DNA from: Jeongeupia naejangsanensis
GTDB taxonomy: Bacteria; Pseudomonadota; Gammaproteobacteria; Burkholderiales; Chitinibacteraceae
Assembly (NCBI RefSeq): GCF_016865585.1
Contig: NZ_JAESND010000001.1
Span: forward strand, 930,001 to 994,000
DNA: 64,000 bases
Direction: 5' to 3'
Under the pieces are notes generated by a model, which had not been told where the DNA came from, did no database searches, and saw nothing but the letters and a program-made list of their open reading frames with translations. The translations under genes and the position numbers were made by a program. This document shows, piece by piece, positions 10,734 to 22,043 of the stretch (positions are counted from its first letter, which is position 1; each line of letters begins with the position of its first letter).

Positions 10734-12257
10734 TCAGTTGGCGATCAGGCCGACCGCGCGTTCGCTCACCGCGTTGCCGCCATTTTCGCTGACGCTTTCG
10801 ATGCGTTTGGCATCCTGCATGCGGTAGCTCGTCAGAATCTCCTTCCCTTCACGCAACGAGCGGGCTCGCAACTGAACCTTGTCGCCCGAGACCGTCAGTT
10901 TGCCGACACACGGCCCATAGACCGGGTGATCGAAGTTGCGCCACTGGCCAAGGCCGTAACTGTAGGTCGCGCGGTCCTGCTGCTGCCGGTTGCGGTAGTC
11001 GGCAACGATTTGCACGCCGTCGGCATCGAGCCTGAACTGCGGCTTGCTTTGCCAGCCCAGACCGGAGAACTGCGCCGTTTTGCCGTCGAGCCGTTTGAAC
11101 CATGCGGGCAGGACCGTTTTTTCCGGCTTCGGCGCCATGGCCGCCAGTCTTTGCTGCAAACGTCCCCACGCAGCATCGTCAAGCGGAATCGGCCCTTGCC
11201 GCTTGAGCTCCTGCGCAAAAAACTGCTCCAGCATGTCGGGCGTCATCCACGCACCGTTGCCGTTGGCATCGGAGCTGGTCAGCATGGCGACGACCATCCC
11301 CAGTTTGGGAGCGACGATCAGCACCTGTCCGCCCCAGCCTTGCGCCGAATAGTTGTGCCCCGAGCCGTCGACCCACCACTGGTAGCCGTACTGCGGCACC
11401 CAGCCGAACGGCGGCACGGTCCTGATCTGCGCTTGGGTTGCATCGTGCACCCACGCCGCCGGCACGATCTGCTTGCCCTGCCACTGGCCGTTTTGCAGGA
11501 AAAGCTGACCGAACCTGGCCAGATCGTCGAGCCGCAGCGTCAATCCGCGCCCACCGATGAGCGCGCCTTGCGGATCAACCGGCCAATGGTAGTCGCTGAT
11601 GCCGAGCGGTTTGAACAACCTGTCATCCGCAAACGCCGCTTCGGATTCACCGCCGAGGCTGTCCTGCAGCATCAGCGACAACAGATGCGAGCCACCGCTG
11701 TTGTAGACAAAGGTCTGCCCCGGCGCTTCGGCCATCGGCTTGTCGAGCACATAGTGCCGCCAGTTGGCACTCCGCACGACCTTGCTCGGGTCTTCCTCCT
11801 CCGAGAAGCCTGCCTCGTACCATTCGAATCCCGAACTCATCGTCAGCACGTCTTTCAGCGTGGCCGGGCTGTCGCACAACGCGCCACGGCAGTCCTTCAG
11901 CAAGGCGTGCACCGGCGTCGTCACCGGGCCGATCTTGCCTTCACCCTGCGCGATACCGACCAGGGTACTGACGAACGATTTGGCCACCGAATTGAGCTGG
12001 TGGGGAATGTCGCCGCGATAAGGCGGCGTGTAGTGCTCGAACACCAGCTTGCCGTCGCGCACGATCACGAGGCCATCAAGGCTTGCGCCGTTGCGCGACA
12101 CCATCGCCAGATAGTCGAGCATTTTCCCGATGCTCGCCGGCGAAATGCCGACCGTCTCCGGCCGCGCCCGCGGCCAGCCTGAATCGGCGGCCCCAGCCGG
12201 ATGCAGCGCCACCGCACAGCATGCGGCCGCAAGGAAAATTTCAATTTTATTCATCAT
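10734..12257 (-). CDS. Exported serine hydrolase of the beta-lactamase / penicillin-binding protein family
   Basis: 507-residue protein with a signal peptide (MMNKIEIFLAAACCAVALHPAGAA) and a class C beta-lactamase/esterase fold. The nucleophile motif S90-V-A-K93 and the Y185-N-S motif are visible; GWGGQ probably supplies the third active-site element. A C-terminal extension of about 120 residues follows the catalytic domain. Family members hydrolyse ester or amide bonds, for example esters or D-amino-acid peptides; the substrate cannot be told from sequence. Two adjacent ATGs (12257, 12254) could be used; an ATG at 12278 would only lengthen the N-region. Monocistronic, ending at its own terminator. 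Confidence 0.85.
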   Translation of the reverse strand: MMNKIEIFLAAACCAVALHPAGAADSGWPRARPETVGISPASIGKMLDYLAMVSRNGASLDGLVIVRDGKLVFEHYTPPYRGDIPHQLNSVAKSFVSTLVGIAQGEGKIGPVTTPVHALLKDCRGALCDSPATLKDVLTMSSGFEWYEAGFSEEEDPSKVVRSANWRHYVLDKPMAEAPGQTFVYNSGGSHLLSLMLQDSLGGESEAAFADDRLFKPLGISDYHWPVDPQGALIGGRGLTLRLDDLARFGQLFLQNGQWQGKQIVPAAWVHDATQAQIRTVPPFGWVPQYGYQWWVDGSGHNYSAQGWGGQVLIVAPKLGMVVAMLTSSDANGNGAWMTPDMLEQFFAQELKRQGPIPLDDAAWGRLQQRLAAMAPKPEKTVLPAWFKRLDGKTAQFSGLGWQSKPQFRLDADGVQIVADYRNRQQQDRATYSYGLGQWRNFDHPVYGPCVGKLTVSGDKVQLRARSLREGKEILTSYRMQDAKRIESVSENGGNAVSERAVGLIAN

Positions 12258-12768
12258 CAAGTCAGCAAACGAAAACATTCGAGTATACCCGGCGCGCCGT
12301 GGCCGCGTTCGATGGCGGCAATGCCAAGGTTGTGCTGTGCATGCAGCCGTTCCCGGGCCGCTGAATCGATCCTCCCGCTGCGCACACCATCACGGGCGGC
12401 GATTGGCACGCGCCGCATCGTTGTACGAATGCGAATCGACCGCATGCCGATGCAAAAAACCAACCGTTCATCTGCCTGCCTGCCGCTTGAAGGACGCATT
12501 TTTCGAGGCCGGGATGCCCCGAAGGACGGCAACGGACCGATCTTCAACTCTTACAAAAAAGATGCGTAAATCAACCAAAAAGATGTAGTGATGTAGTCAA
12601 ATAAAGCCTTGCAAGGGTGCAACCCGAAATGCACCACCGCGCCCAACCCCTTGCATTGCATCACTTTTATGGCCTGCGCAATGGTGCAACCCCTAGGGAT
12701 TATCCGTAGTTGTACCGGTCGAACTAGATCGTACTATGGACCGAACATTCAACTTGTAAGCAACGGAC
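12258..12768. other. 511-bp divergent intergenic region between the serine hydrolase and putA
   Basis: AT-richer than the flanking genes and without a credible ORF. It holds an exact 8-bp tandem repeat GATGTAGT-GATGTAGT around 12582-12597, and two AAAAAGATG copies near 12554 and 12577. The putA-proximal third carries the PutA-like operators listed separately. A weak promoter candidate (TTGTAC, 16 bp, TACTAT at 12710-12737) precedes putA. Confidence 0.5.
12618..12690. promoter_or_regulatory. Candidate PutA operator cluster (GTTGCA-type sites)
   Basis: Two exact TGCAAC hexamers (GTTGCA on the other strand, the motif bound by the E. coli PutA ribbon-helix-helix domain) lie at 12618-12623 and 12685-12690, both within GGTGCAACC-like or GGGTGCAACC-like contexts. 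Near-matches CTTGCA/ATTGCA at 12650-12660 sit between them. The PutA here retains the DNA-binding Lys9, so autorepression in the absence of proline is likely. Confidence 0.6.
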
Positions 12769-15700
12769 ATGGCCAATACCACGCTGGGGATCAAGGTTGA
12801 CGACGCATTGCGGACACGGATCCGCGACGCCGCGCAAACGCTGGAACGCACGCCGCACTGGCTGATCAAGCAGGCGATCTACGCCTATCTGGAGCGTGTG
12901 GATCAGGGCGTGCGGCCGGCCGAGCTCGGCAACGGTAGCACCGCCGAGATCGACGAGGCGCAACCGGCCACCGATGCCCTGTCGGTCCCCTTCCTCGAAT
13001 TCGCCCAGAGCATTGCGCCGCAATCGGTGCTGCGTGCAACGATCACCGCCGCATGGCGCCGACCGGAGACCGAGTGCGTACCGCTCTTGATCGAGCAGGC
13101 CCGCCTGCCGAACGCCCAGATGGGCGAACAGGTGCAGGCGCTGGCGCACAAGCTCGTGGCCAAACTGCGCGGCAAGCGCAAGGGCGGCGGCGTCGAGGGG
13201 TTGATCCACGAATTCTCGCTGTCGAGTCAGGAAGGCGTCGCGCTGATGTGTCTGGCCGAGGCGCTGCTGCGCATTCCGGACAAGGCCACCCGCGATGCGC
13301 TGATCCGCGACAAGATCAGCAAGGGTGACTGGCATTCGCACCTCGGCAACTCGCCATCGCTGTTCGTCAACGCCGCGACCTGGGGGCTGATGCTCACCGG
13401 CAAGCTCACCGCGACCAGCAGCGAGGCCGGTCTCTCGAAGGCGCTGACCCGGCTGATCGGCCAAGGCGGCGAGCCGCTGATCCGCAAGGGCGTCGACATG
13501 GCGATGCGGCTGATGGGCGAGCAGTTCGTCACCGGTGAAACGATTGCCGACGCGCTGGCCAACAGCCGCAAGTTCGAGGCCAAGGGCTTCCGCTATTCGT
13601 ACGACATGCTCGGCGAAGCGGCGACGACCGAGGAAGACGCGCAGCGTTACTACGCGTCGTACGAACAATCGATCCACGCCATCGGCAAGGCCGCCCACGG
13701 CCGCGGCATTTACGAAGGCCCGGGGATCTCGATCAAGCTTTCCGCGCTGCACCCCCGCTACAGCCGCGCCCAGCAGGAACGCGTGATGAGCGAGCTGCTG
13801 CCGCGCGTGAAGGCGCTGGCACTGCTGGCCCGCCGCTACGACATCGGCCTGAACATCGACGCCGAAGAAGCCGACCGGCTCGAACTCTCGCTCGACCTGC
13901 TCGAAGCGCTGTGCTTCGACGCCGACCTCGCCGGCTGGAACGGCATCGGCTTCGTGGTGCAGGCCTACCAGAAGCGTTGCCCCTTCGTGATCGATTTCAT
14001 CATCGATCTGGCCCGCCGCAGCCGGCACCGGATCATGGTGCGGCTGGTCAAGGGCGCGTACTGGGACAGCGAAATCAAGCGCGCCCAGCTCGACGGCCTC
14101 GAGGGCTATCCGGTCTACACCCGCAAGATCTACACCGACGTCTCGTACCTCGCCTGCGCGAAAAAACTGCTGGCCGTGCCGGACGCGATCTACCCGCAGT
14201 TCGCCACCCACAACGCCCAGACGCTGGCAACGATCTACCATCTGGCCGGCGCCAACTACTACCCGGGCCAGTACGAATTCCAGTGCCTGCACGGCATGGG
14301 CGAACCGCTGTACGAGGAAGTCACCGGCTCGCTCGGTGAAGGCAAGCTGAACCGGCCGTGCCGGGTGTACGCCCCGGTCGGCACGCACGAAACGCTGCTG
14401 GCCTACCTTGTGCGCCGGCTGCTGGAAAACGGCGCCAACACCTCCTTCGTCAACCAGATCGCCGATGAAAAGATCGCGATCGAGAGCCTGATCACCGACC
14501 CGGTCAGCGCTGCCGGTGCGATCAGCCCGGTCGGTGCCCCGCACGACAAGATCCCGCTGCCGCGCGCGCTGTTCGGCTTCGAACGCGCCAATTCGGCCGG
14601 GCTGGATCTGGCCAACGAACAGCGGCTGGCATCGCTGTCGGCAGCCCTGCTCGCCGGCGGTCACTGGCGTGCCGTGCCGCTGCTTGGCGACGACACCGTC
14701 AGCACCGCCGAAGCGCAAGCCGTCTGCAACCCGGCCGACCGCCGCGATGTCGTCGGCAGCGTGACCGAAGCCGGTCTGGCCGACGTCGAGGCTGCGCTGC
14801 AGCACGCCGTCGCCGCTGCGCCGATCTGGGCCGCGACGCCGGTTTCCGAACGCGCCGCCATCCTGCGCCGCACGGCCGACCTGCTCGAAGCGCAGATGCC
14901 CTCGCTGCTGGGCCTGATCGTCCGCGAGGCGGGCAAGACACTGGCCAACGCCGTCGCCGAAGTGCGCGAGGCGGTCGACTTCCTGCGTTACTACGCGGCG
15001 CAGATCGAGCACGAATTCGACAACGACAGCCACCGCCCGCTCGGACCGGTGCTGGCCATCAGCCCGTGGAACTTCCCGCTGGCGATCTTCATGGGTCAGG
15101 TTGCTGCGGCGCTGGCCGCCGGCAATCCGGTGATCGCCAAGCCGGCCGAACAGACGCCACTGATCGCCTTCGAAGCGGTGCGCCTGCTTCGCGAGGCCGG
15201 CGTACCCACCGGCGCGGTGCAACTGTTGCCGGGCCGCGGTGAAACCGTCGGCGCGACGCTGGTCGCCGATGCCCGCATCCGCGGCGTGCTGTTCACCGGC
15301 TCGACCGAAGTCGCCCGGCTGATTTCGCGCACGCTAGCCGACCGGCTCGACCCGCAAGGCAGGACGATTCCGCTGATCGCCGAAACCGGCGGCCAGAACG
15401 CACTGATCGTCGATTCGTCGGCGCTGCCCGAACAGGTGGTGTTCGACGTGCTGAACTCGGCCTTCGATTCGGCCGGCCAGCGCTGCTCGGCCCTGCGCGT
15501 GCTGTGCCTGCAGGCCGACGTTGCCGACCGTGTGCTGACCATGCTCAAGGGCGCGATGCGCGAGCTGAGCATCGGCAATCCGGACCGCCTTGCCACCGAC
15601 GTCGGCCCGGTCATCGATGCCGAGGCGCAGCAGAACATCGAGCGCCATATCGCCAAGCTGCGCGGCGCCGGCTTTGAAATCAGCCAGCTGCCGCTGCCGG

Positions 15701-16668
15701 CGGACGCACGCCACGGCACCTTCGTGCCGCCGACGCTGATCGAGATCGACACGCTGGCGTCGCTCGAACGTGAAGTCTTCGGCCCGGTGCTGCACGTGCT
15801 GCGCTACAAGCGCGATGCGTTCGATGCGCTGATCGACGACATCAACGCCACCGGCTACGGCCTGACCTTCGGCGTGCATACCCGCATCGACGAAACCATT
15901 GCCCACGTCACCAGCCGCATCCATGCCGGCAACCTGTATGTAAACCGCAACGTTGTCGGTGCCGTCGTCGGGGTACAACCGTTCGGTGGCGAGGGTCTGT
16001 CGGGGACCGGCCCGAAGGCCGGCGGTCCGCTTTACCTGTCCCGCCTGTTGTCGCGCCGGGCTCGGCCGGTGGCTGCGCTGCCTGCTGCACCAAAACAGGC
16101 ACTGGACGCAGTTGCGGCTTACCGCGATGGACTCGCCGCACAAGGTGCGGACAATGCGGTCGCCCGTTGCAACCGTTACCTGACGACCTCGCCGCTGGGC
16201 GCCGAGCTGATGCTGCCCGGGCCGACCGGTGAAACCAACCGCTACCGCCTGACGCCGCGCGGTCCGCTGCTGTGCCTGGCCTCGACGCTGGCCGGCGCAC
16301 AGGCCCAGCTGGCTGCGGCACTGGCCAGCGGCAATGTGGCGTGCTTCGTCGACAGCGCGGCGGCCAACATGCTGCTCGGCAGTCTGCCGGCAGCGCTGGC
16401 GTCGCAGGTACGCCGCGTGACGGCCGACGAGATCGACACGGTCACCCCGGTCGGCGCAGTGCTGTTCGAAGGCGACAGCGATGCGCTGCTGGAACTCGGC
16501 CGCCGGATCGCCCGCCGCGATGGCCCGATCGTGCCGGTGTTCGGCCTGTCGAGCGCCGAAGTCGAGGCCGGTGACGACTACGACCTGCTGCGGCTGTTCG
16601 CCGAGCAATCGGTGAGCGTGAACACCGCTGCTGCCGGAGGGAACGCCAGCCTGATGACGATCGCGTAG
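12769..16668 (+). CDS. putA: Trifunctional PutA: proline dehydrogenase, P5C dehydrogenase and repressor
   Basis: 1299-residue flavoprotein that oxidises proline to glutamate in two steps and represses its own gene. Domains: ribbon-helix-helix (1-48, with K9 and RTPHWLIKQAIYAYL), FAD-dependent PRODH barrel (about 200-560, with RLVKGAYWDSEIKRAQ and LYEEVTGSL), and aldehyde dehydrogenase (about 620-1110, with ISPWNFPLAIF, catalytic Cys906 in GQRCSALR and QPFGGEGLSGTGPKAGG). A C-terminal domain (about 1140-1299) resembles the one in other trifunctional PutAs (E. coli 1320 residues). Bound reduced flavin sends it to the membrane, oxidised PutA to DNA. Monocistronic; operator-like sites lie upstream and an amino-acid ABC transporter downstream. 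Confidence 0.97.
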   Translation: MANTTLGIKVDDALRTRIRDAAQTLERTPHWLIKQAIYAYLERVDQGVRPAELGNGSTAEIDEAQPATDALSVPFLEFAQSIAPQSVLRATITAAWRRPETECVPLLIEQARLPNAQMGEQVQALAHKLVAKLRGKRKGGGVEGLIHEFSLSSQEGVALMCLAEALLRIPDKATRDALIRDKISKGDWHSHLGNSPSLFVNAATWGLMLTGKLTATSSEAGLSKALTRLIGQGGEPLIRKGVDMAMRLMGEQFVTGETIADALANSRKFEAKGFRYSYDMLGEAATTEEDAQRYYASYEQSIHAIGKAAHGRGIYEGPGISIKLSALHPRYSRAQQERVMSELLPRVKALALLARRYDIGLNIDAEEADRLELSLDLLEALCFDADLAGWNGIGFVVQAYQKRCPFVIDFIIDLARRSRHRIMVRLVKGAYWDSEIKRAQLDGLEGYPVYTRKIYTDVSYLACAKKLLAVPDAIYPQFATHNAQTLATIYHLAGANYYPGQYEFQCLHGMGEPLYEEVTGSLGEGKLNRPCRVYAPVGTHETLLAYLVRRLLENGANTSFVNQIADEKIAIESLITDPVSAAGAISPVGAPHDKIPLPRALFGFERANSAGLDLANEQRLASLSAALLAGGHWRAVPLLGDDTVSTAEAQAVCNPADRRDVVGSVTEAGLADVEAALQHAVAAAPIWAATPVSERAAILRRTADLLEAQMPSLLGLIVREAGKTLANAVAEVREAVDFLRYYAAQIEHEFDNDSHRPLGPVLAISPWNFPLAIFMGQVAAALAAGNPVIAKPAEQTPLIAFEAVRLLREAGVPTGAVQLLPGRGETVGATLVADARIRGVLFTGSTEVARLISRTLADRLDPQGRTIPLIAETGGQNALIVDSSALPEQVVFDVLNSAFDSAGQRCSALRVLCLQADVADRVLTMLKGAMRELSIGNPDRLATDVGPVIDAEAQQNIERHIAKLRGAGFEISQLPLPADARHGTFVPPTLIEIDTLASLEREVFGPVLHVLRYKRDAFDALIDDINATGYGLTFGVHTRIDETIAHVTSRIHAGNLYVNRNVVGAVVGVQPFGGEGLSGTGPKAGGPLYLSRLLSRRARPVAALPAAPKQALDAVAAYRDGLAAQGADNAVARCNRYLTTSPLGAELMLPGPTGETNRYRLTPRGPLLCLASTLAGAQAQLAAALASGNVACFVDSAAANMLLGSLPAALASQVRRVTADEIDTVTPVGAVLFEGDSDALLELGRRIARRDGPIVPVFGLSSAEVEAGDDYDLLRLFAEQSVSVNTAAAGGNASLMTIA

Positions 16669-16688
16669 CACGTCCTCGCACACGGCTC

Positions 16689-16732
16689 GCCGGCAGGACG
16701 CTTGCCCGGTCGTTCCAAGAGGCCCTGCCGGC
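16689..16732. repeat. Long-loop inverted repeat after putA
   Basis: GCCGGCAGG and CCTGCCGGC, 9-bp perfect arms with a 26-nt loop, lie just after the putA stop. There is no T run. It may protect the 3' end or act as a Rho-type end rather than an intrinsic terminator. Confidence 0.4.
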
Positions 16733-16896
16733 CGCTCGGAACGCCGGAACCCGCCCAGCGGCTGCGGAACCGGCATGAATGCTGGAAAGCACCTACATCA
16801 GATGAATCAGCGCCTGGTGTAGGTTTGGTTGAAAGGTTTGTTCGTAAGCCATTTACGAGTTTGTTTCGCCAGCCCCGAAGGCTGACGGCATTACCC

Positions 16897-16915
16897 CTGT
16901 AGCAACGGACTACAG
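16897..16915 (+). promoter_or_regulatory. Hairpin in the livJ leader
   Basis: CTGTAG / CTACAG, 6-bp arms with a 7-nt loop, ends about 8 nt before the AGGAG ribosome site of the substrate-binding protein gene. It could be an operator or a leader stem-loop. Confidence 0.35.
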
Positions 16916-16935
16916 TCCATCTAGGAGAAGGCACG

Positions 16936-18042
16936 ATGAAGTCGAACATGAAGCAACTGATTGCCATGACCGGTCTGGGCCTCGGCGCCCTGTTCACCGC
17001 GCAGGCCCACGCCGATTACTCGGTGGCAATCGCAGGTCCGATGACCGGCGCCTACGCGTCGGCCGGCGAGCAGATCAAGCGCGGTGCGGAAATGGCCGTT
17101 GCCGACATCAACGCCAAGGGCGGTGTCCTCGGCCAGAAGCTGAAGCTCGAAATCGGCGACGACGCCTGCGATCCGAAGCAGGCCGTGTCGGTGGCCAACG
17201 CCATGGTCAACAAGAAGATCGTCTTCATGCACGGTCACTGGTGTTCCAGCTCGACCATCCCGGCTTCGGACATCTACAACGAAGCGCAGATCCCGATGGC
17301 AACGGTGTCGACCAATCCGCAGGTCACCGAGCGCGGCCTGAAGAACATCTTCCGCATCATGGGTCGCGACGACCAGCAGGGCGGCATCGCCGGCGGCTAC
17401 ATCGCCTCGCACTTCGCCGGCAAGAAGGTCGCCGTGATCGACGACAAGAGCGCCTACGGCAAGGGCCTGGCCGACGAAATGGCCAAGGGCATGACCGCCA
17501 AGGGCCTGAAGCCGACGCTGCGCGAATCGATCACCGCCGGTGAAAAGGACTACTCGGGTCTGGTCTCGAAACTGAAGGCAGCCAACGTTGAAGTGCTGGC
17601 CTACGGCGGCTACCACACCGAAGTCGCGCTGATCCTGCGCCAGGCCAAGCAGGCCGGCATGAAGCTGACCGTGATGGGCGGCGACACGATGAGCAACAAC
17701 GAGCTGGTCACCGCCGCCGGCGGCAATGCCGACAGCGTGATGTTCACCTTCGCGCCGGACGCACGCGCCAACCCGGCCGCCGCCGAAGTCGTGAAGCAGT
17801 TCCGCAACGCCAAGGTCGAGCCGGATGGCTACGTACTCTACGCCTACGCGGCCATGCAGCTGTTCCAGCAAGCCGCAACCCAGGCCAAGAGCGTGAAGTA
17901 CGGTGACCTGCAGAAGGCACTGTCCAGCGGCACGTTCAACACCGTGGTCGGCAAGCTGTCGTTCGATGCCAAGGGCAACCTGAAGGCACCGGGTTTCGTC
18001 GTCTACCAGTGGAAGGGCAACAAGTACGAGATGGTCAAGTAA
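16936..18042 (+). CDS. livJ: Branched-chain amino-acid ABC transporter, periplasmic binding protein
   Basis: 368-residue periplasmic type I binding protein with a signal peptide (cleavage near AQAHA-DYSVAIAGPMTG). The characteristic start of the mature chain, the DDACDPKQAVSVAN segment and HGHWCSSSTIPASDIY match LivJ/LivK/BraC. It captures Leu/Ile/Val or related amino acids for the LivHMGF channel encoded next. Start ATG with AGGAG; first gene of the liv operon, separated from livH by 196 bp containing a strong hairpin, as often found where the binding protein must be made in excess. Exact ligand cannot be read from sequence. Confidence 0.93.
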   Translation: MKSNMKQLIAMTGLGLGALFTAQAHADYSVAIAGPMTGAYASAGEQIKRGAEMAVADINAKGGVLGQKLKLEIGDDACDPKQAVSVANAMVNKKIVFMHGHWCSSSTIPASDIYNEAQIPMATVSTNPQVTERGLKNIFRIMGRDDQQGGIAGGYIASHFAGKKVAVIDDKSAYGKGLADEMAKGMTAKGLKPTLRESITAGEKDYSGLVSKLKAANVEVLAYGGYHTEVALILRQAKQAGMKLTVMGGDTMSNNELVTAAGGNADSVMFTFAPDARANPAAAEVVKQFRNAKVEPDGYVLYAYAAMQLFQQAATQAKSVKYGDLQKALSSGTFNTVVGKLSFDAKGNLKAPGFVVYQWKGNKYEMVK

Positions 18043-18059
18043 GTCTTGGCTTGACCCGT

Positions 18060-18081
18060 CCGCGCCGGCTTGCCGGCGCGG
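18060..18081 (+). repeat. Very stable GC hairpin between livJ and livH
   Basis: CCGCGCCGGC / GCCGGCGCGG pairs over 10 bp with a 2-nt turn, without a T run. Likely a 3'-protecting stem that stabilises the livJ part of the message and allows partial read-through into livHMGF. Confidence 0.6.
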
Positions 18082-18238
18082 CACCCGGGCCGGTCGGCAT
18101 CGCCCCCAGGCCGCCGGCCCGCACGCACCACAGGAGCCCAGGGAGACCGGGCACCAAGCCCGACTCCTTCGAGGTCGCGTTTCCCGCCGTCCAGGCCGGA
18201 ACGCCGCCCCTCCACCTCATCTTCCGGAGCAAGTCGTC

Positions 18239-19155
18239 ATGATGGGACAATTCATTCAACAGCTGATCAACGGCCTTACGCTGGGCTCCGTATACGGCCT
18301 GATCGCGCTGGGTTACACGATGGTGTACGGCATCATCGGCATGATCAATTTCGCGCACGGCGACATCTACATGATCAGTGCGATCATCGCCGTCACCGTG
18401 CTGACCCTGCTCGGCTCGCTCGGCATCATGGCCGTGCCGGTCGCGCTGCTCATCACCCTGGTCGTCGCGATCGTGTTCACCTCGGTCTACGGCTGGTCGG
18501 TCGAACGGATCGCCTATCGGCCTTTACGCAATGCCTCGAGGCTGGCGCCGCTGATCTCGGCGATCGGGATGTCGATCTTCCTGCAGAACATGGTCCAGCT
18601 GACCCAGGGCGCCCGTGTCAAGCCGATCAATGCCCTGCTGCCCGGCGGCTTCGAGCTGTTCACCAGCAACGGCTTCACCGTCCACCTCGCCTATACGCAG
18701 ATCATGATCATCGCCGTCACCGCGGTGCTGCTGGTGGTGTTCACCTACCTGATCACCAAAACGTCGTTCGGCCGGCAGCAGCGCGCCTGCGAGCAGGACC
18801 GCACGATGACGGCGCTGCTCGGCATCAACGTCGACCGGACCATCTCGATGACCTTCGTCATCGGTGCCGCACTCGCCGCCGTCGCGGGGGTAATGGTCAC
18901 CGTGTACTACGGCGTCGTCGATTTCTCGATCGGCTTCGTCGCCGGCATCAAGGCCTTCACCGCCGCCGTGCTCGGCGGCATCGGCTCACTGCCCGGCGCC
19001 ATGCTCGGCGGTCTGATCATCGGCATGATCGAATCGTTCTGGAGCGCCTACCTGTCGCCCGAATACAAGGATGTCGCCACTTTCGTGCTGCTGATCCTTG
19101 TACTGATGTTCCGCCCCAGCGGCTTGCTGGGTCGTCCGGAAGTGGAGAAAGTCTG

Positions 19156-19156
<1 letters not shown>
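18239..19156 (+). CDS. livH: LivH, branched-chain amino-acid permease
   Basis: 305-residue inner-membrane permease with about eight helices. The N-terminus MMGQFIQQLINGLTLGSVYG and the following LIALGYTMVYGIIGMINFAHGD stretch are hallmarks of LivH; the EAA-type loop near ACEQDRTMTALLGINVDRTI contacts the ATPase subunits. Pairs with LivM to form the translocation path. The stop overlaps the livM start by 1 bp (TGATG). Confidence 0.95.
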
Positions 19157-20438
<1,282 letters not shown>

Positions 20439-20442
<4 letters not shown>

Positions 20443-21257
20443 GCGAAATGCTGCTCGAGGTAGACCGCCTCACGATGCGCTTCGGCGGCCTGACCGCGAT
20501 CGACGACCTGTCGGTTGCCGTGCCGAAGGGCAAGATCACGTCGATCATCGGCCCGAACGGCGCCGGCAAGACGACGTTCTTCAACTGCCTGACCGGCTTC
20601 TACAAGCCGACCGAGGGCAGCGTGCGGATGCACCACCCGGTGCACGGCCCGCTGCTGCTGAACGAGATGCCGTCGTACCACGTCGCCCGCAAGGCCGGTG
20701 TCGTACGGACCTTCCAGAACATCCGGCTGTTCCCGAACATGTCGGTGCTGGAAAACCTGATCGTTGCGCAGCACAACGCGCTGCAGACCGCGTCGCGCTT
20801 CTCGCTCGCCGGCCTGTTCGGCCGCGCCGGCTTCAAGCAGGCACGCGAAGCCGCGCTGGAAAAGGCCGAGATGTGGCTGACCCGGCTCAAGCTGATCGAG
20901 CTGGCCGACACCGCCGCCGGCAACCTGTCGTACGGCACGCAACGACGGATCGAGATCGCCCGCGCGCTGTGCGTCGACCCGCTGCTGCTCTGCCTCGACG
21001 AACCGGCCGCCGGCCTGAACCCGCGCGAATCGGCCGAGCTGAACGAACTGCTGCTGTACCTGAGCCGCGAACACGGCAAGGGCGTGCTCCTGATCGAGCA
21101 TGACATGAACGTCGTGATGCGCGTGTCCGACCACATCTGCGTGCTCAACTTCGGTACCAAGATCGCCGAGGGCACGCCGGAGCAGGTCCAGAACGATCCG
21201 AACGTCATCAAGGCGTACCTGGGCGAAGAAGACGCCGACGACAAGGAGGCTGCATGA
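20439..21257 (+). CDS. livG: LivG, ABC transporter ATPase
   Basis: 272-residue ATPase. Walker A GPNGAGKTT, signature LSYGTQRRIEIARAL (the LivG-type variant of LSGGQ), Walker B LLCLDEPAAGLNP and switch His in LLIEHDMNVVM are all visible. Cytoplasmic partner of LivHM. Start overlaps the livM stop by 4 bp and its own stop overlaps livF by 4 bp. Confidence 0.96.
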
Positions 21258-21973
21258 GCACCATGCTTGAATACTCGGGCGTGCACGCCTACTACGGTGC
21301 GATCCACGCACTGCGCGGCGTCGACCTCGTCGTCAACGAAGGCGAGATCGTCACGCTGATCGGTGCCAACGGCGCCGGCAAGTCGACGCTGATGATGACG
21401 CTGTTCGGCAAGCCGACCGCGTCGAGCGGGCAGATCCGCTTCCAGGGCGACGACATCACCCGGACGCAGACGCACAAGATCTCGCGCGAGGGCATTGCGC
21501 TGGTGCCGGAAGGCCGGCGCATCTTCCAGCGCATGACGGTGATGGAAAACCTGCAGATGGGCGCGACCTTCGCCGACAAGGCGAATTTCGATGCCGACCT
21601 GAAGCGCATGTTCGAGATGTTCCCGATCCTCGAAAAGCGCCAGCAGCAACGTGCCGGCACGCTGTCGGGCGGCGAACAGCAGATGCTGGCCATCGCTCGC
21701 GCGCTGATGGGCCGGCCCAAGCTGCTGCTGCTCGACGAACCGTCGCTGGGGCTCGCGCCGCTGTACATCAAGCAGGTGTTCAAGATCATCAAGGAGCTGA
21801 ACACCCGCGACAAGATGACCATCCTGCTGGTCGAGCAGAATGCCCACCACGCGCTCAAGGTCGCGCACCGCGCCTACGTGCTGCAGCACGGCGAAATCGT
21901 CCTCACCGGCACCGGCGAGGAACTGCTCGCCAGCGCCGAGGTGCGCGCCGCCTACCTCGAAGGCAGCCACTGA
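21254..21973 (+). CDS. livF: LivF, ABC transporter ATPase
   Basis: 239-residue ATPase. Walker A GANGAGKST, signature LSGGEQQMLAIARALM, Walker B LLLLDEPSLGLAP and LLVEQNAHHALKVAH give a complete site. The second ATPase of the liv transporter; it closes the operon, which ends at a hairpin 20 bp downstream. Confidence 0.96.
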   Translation: MSTMLEYSGVHAYYGAIHALRGVDLVVNEGEIVTLIGANGAGKSTLMMTLFGKPTASSGQIRFQGDDITRTQTHKISREGIALVPEGRRIFQRMTVMENLQMGATFADKANFDADLKRMFEMFPILEKRQQQRAGTLSGGEQQMLAIARALMGRPKLLLLDEPSLGLAPLYIKQVFKIIKELNTRDKMTILLVEQNAHHALKVAHRAYVLQHGEIVLTGTGEELLASAEVRAAYLEGSH

Positions 21974-21993
21974 CCGCCCCTTCGTTCCCGCCC

Positions 21994-22019
21994 CACGCCC
22001 GGCTTGCCCGGGCGTGTTT
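21994..22019 (+). terminator. Terminator of the liv operon
   Basis: CACGCCCGG / CCGGGCGTG, 9-bp arms with a 5-nt loop, is followed by a short TTT. Moderate strength; some read-through into the exporter gene is possible. Confidence 0.6.
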
Positions 22020-22043
22020 CATTCCTCCTTCCACGCCGCCCCG

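Noticed and set aside
12724-15222. Long minus-strand open frame through putA
   Set aside because: Same shadow effect; putA on the plus strand is unambiguous.
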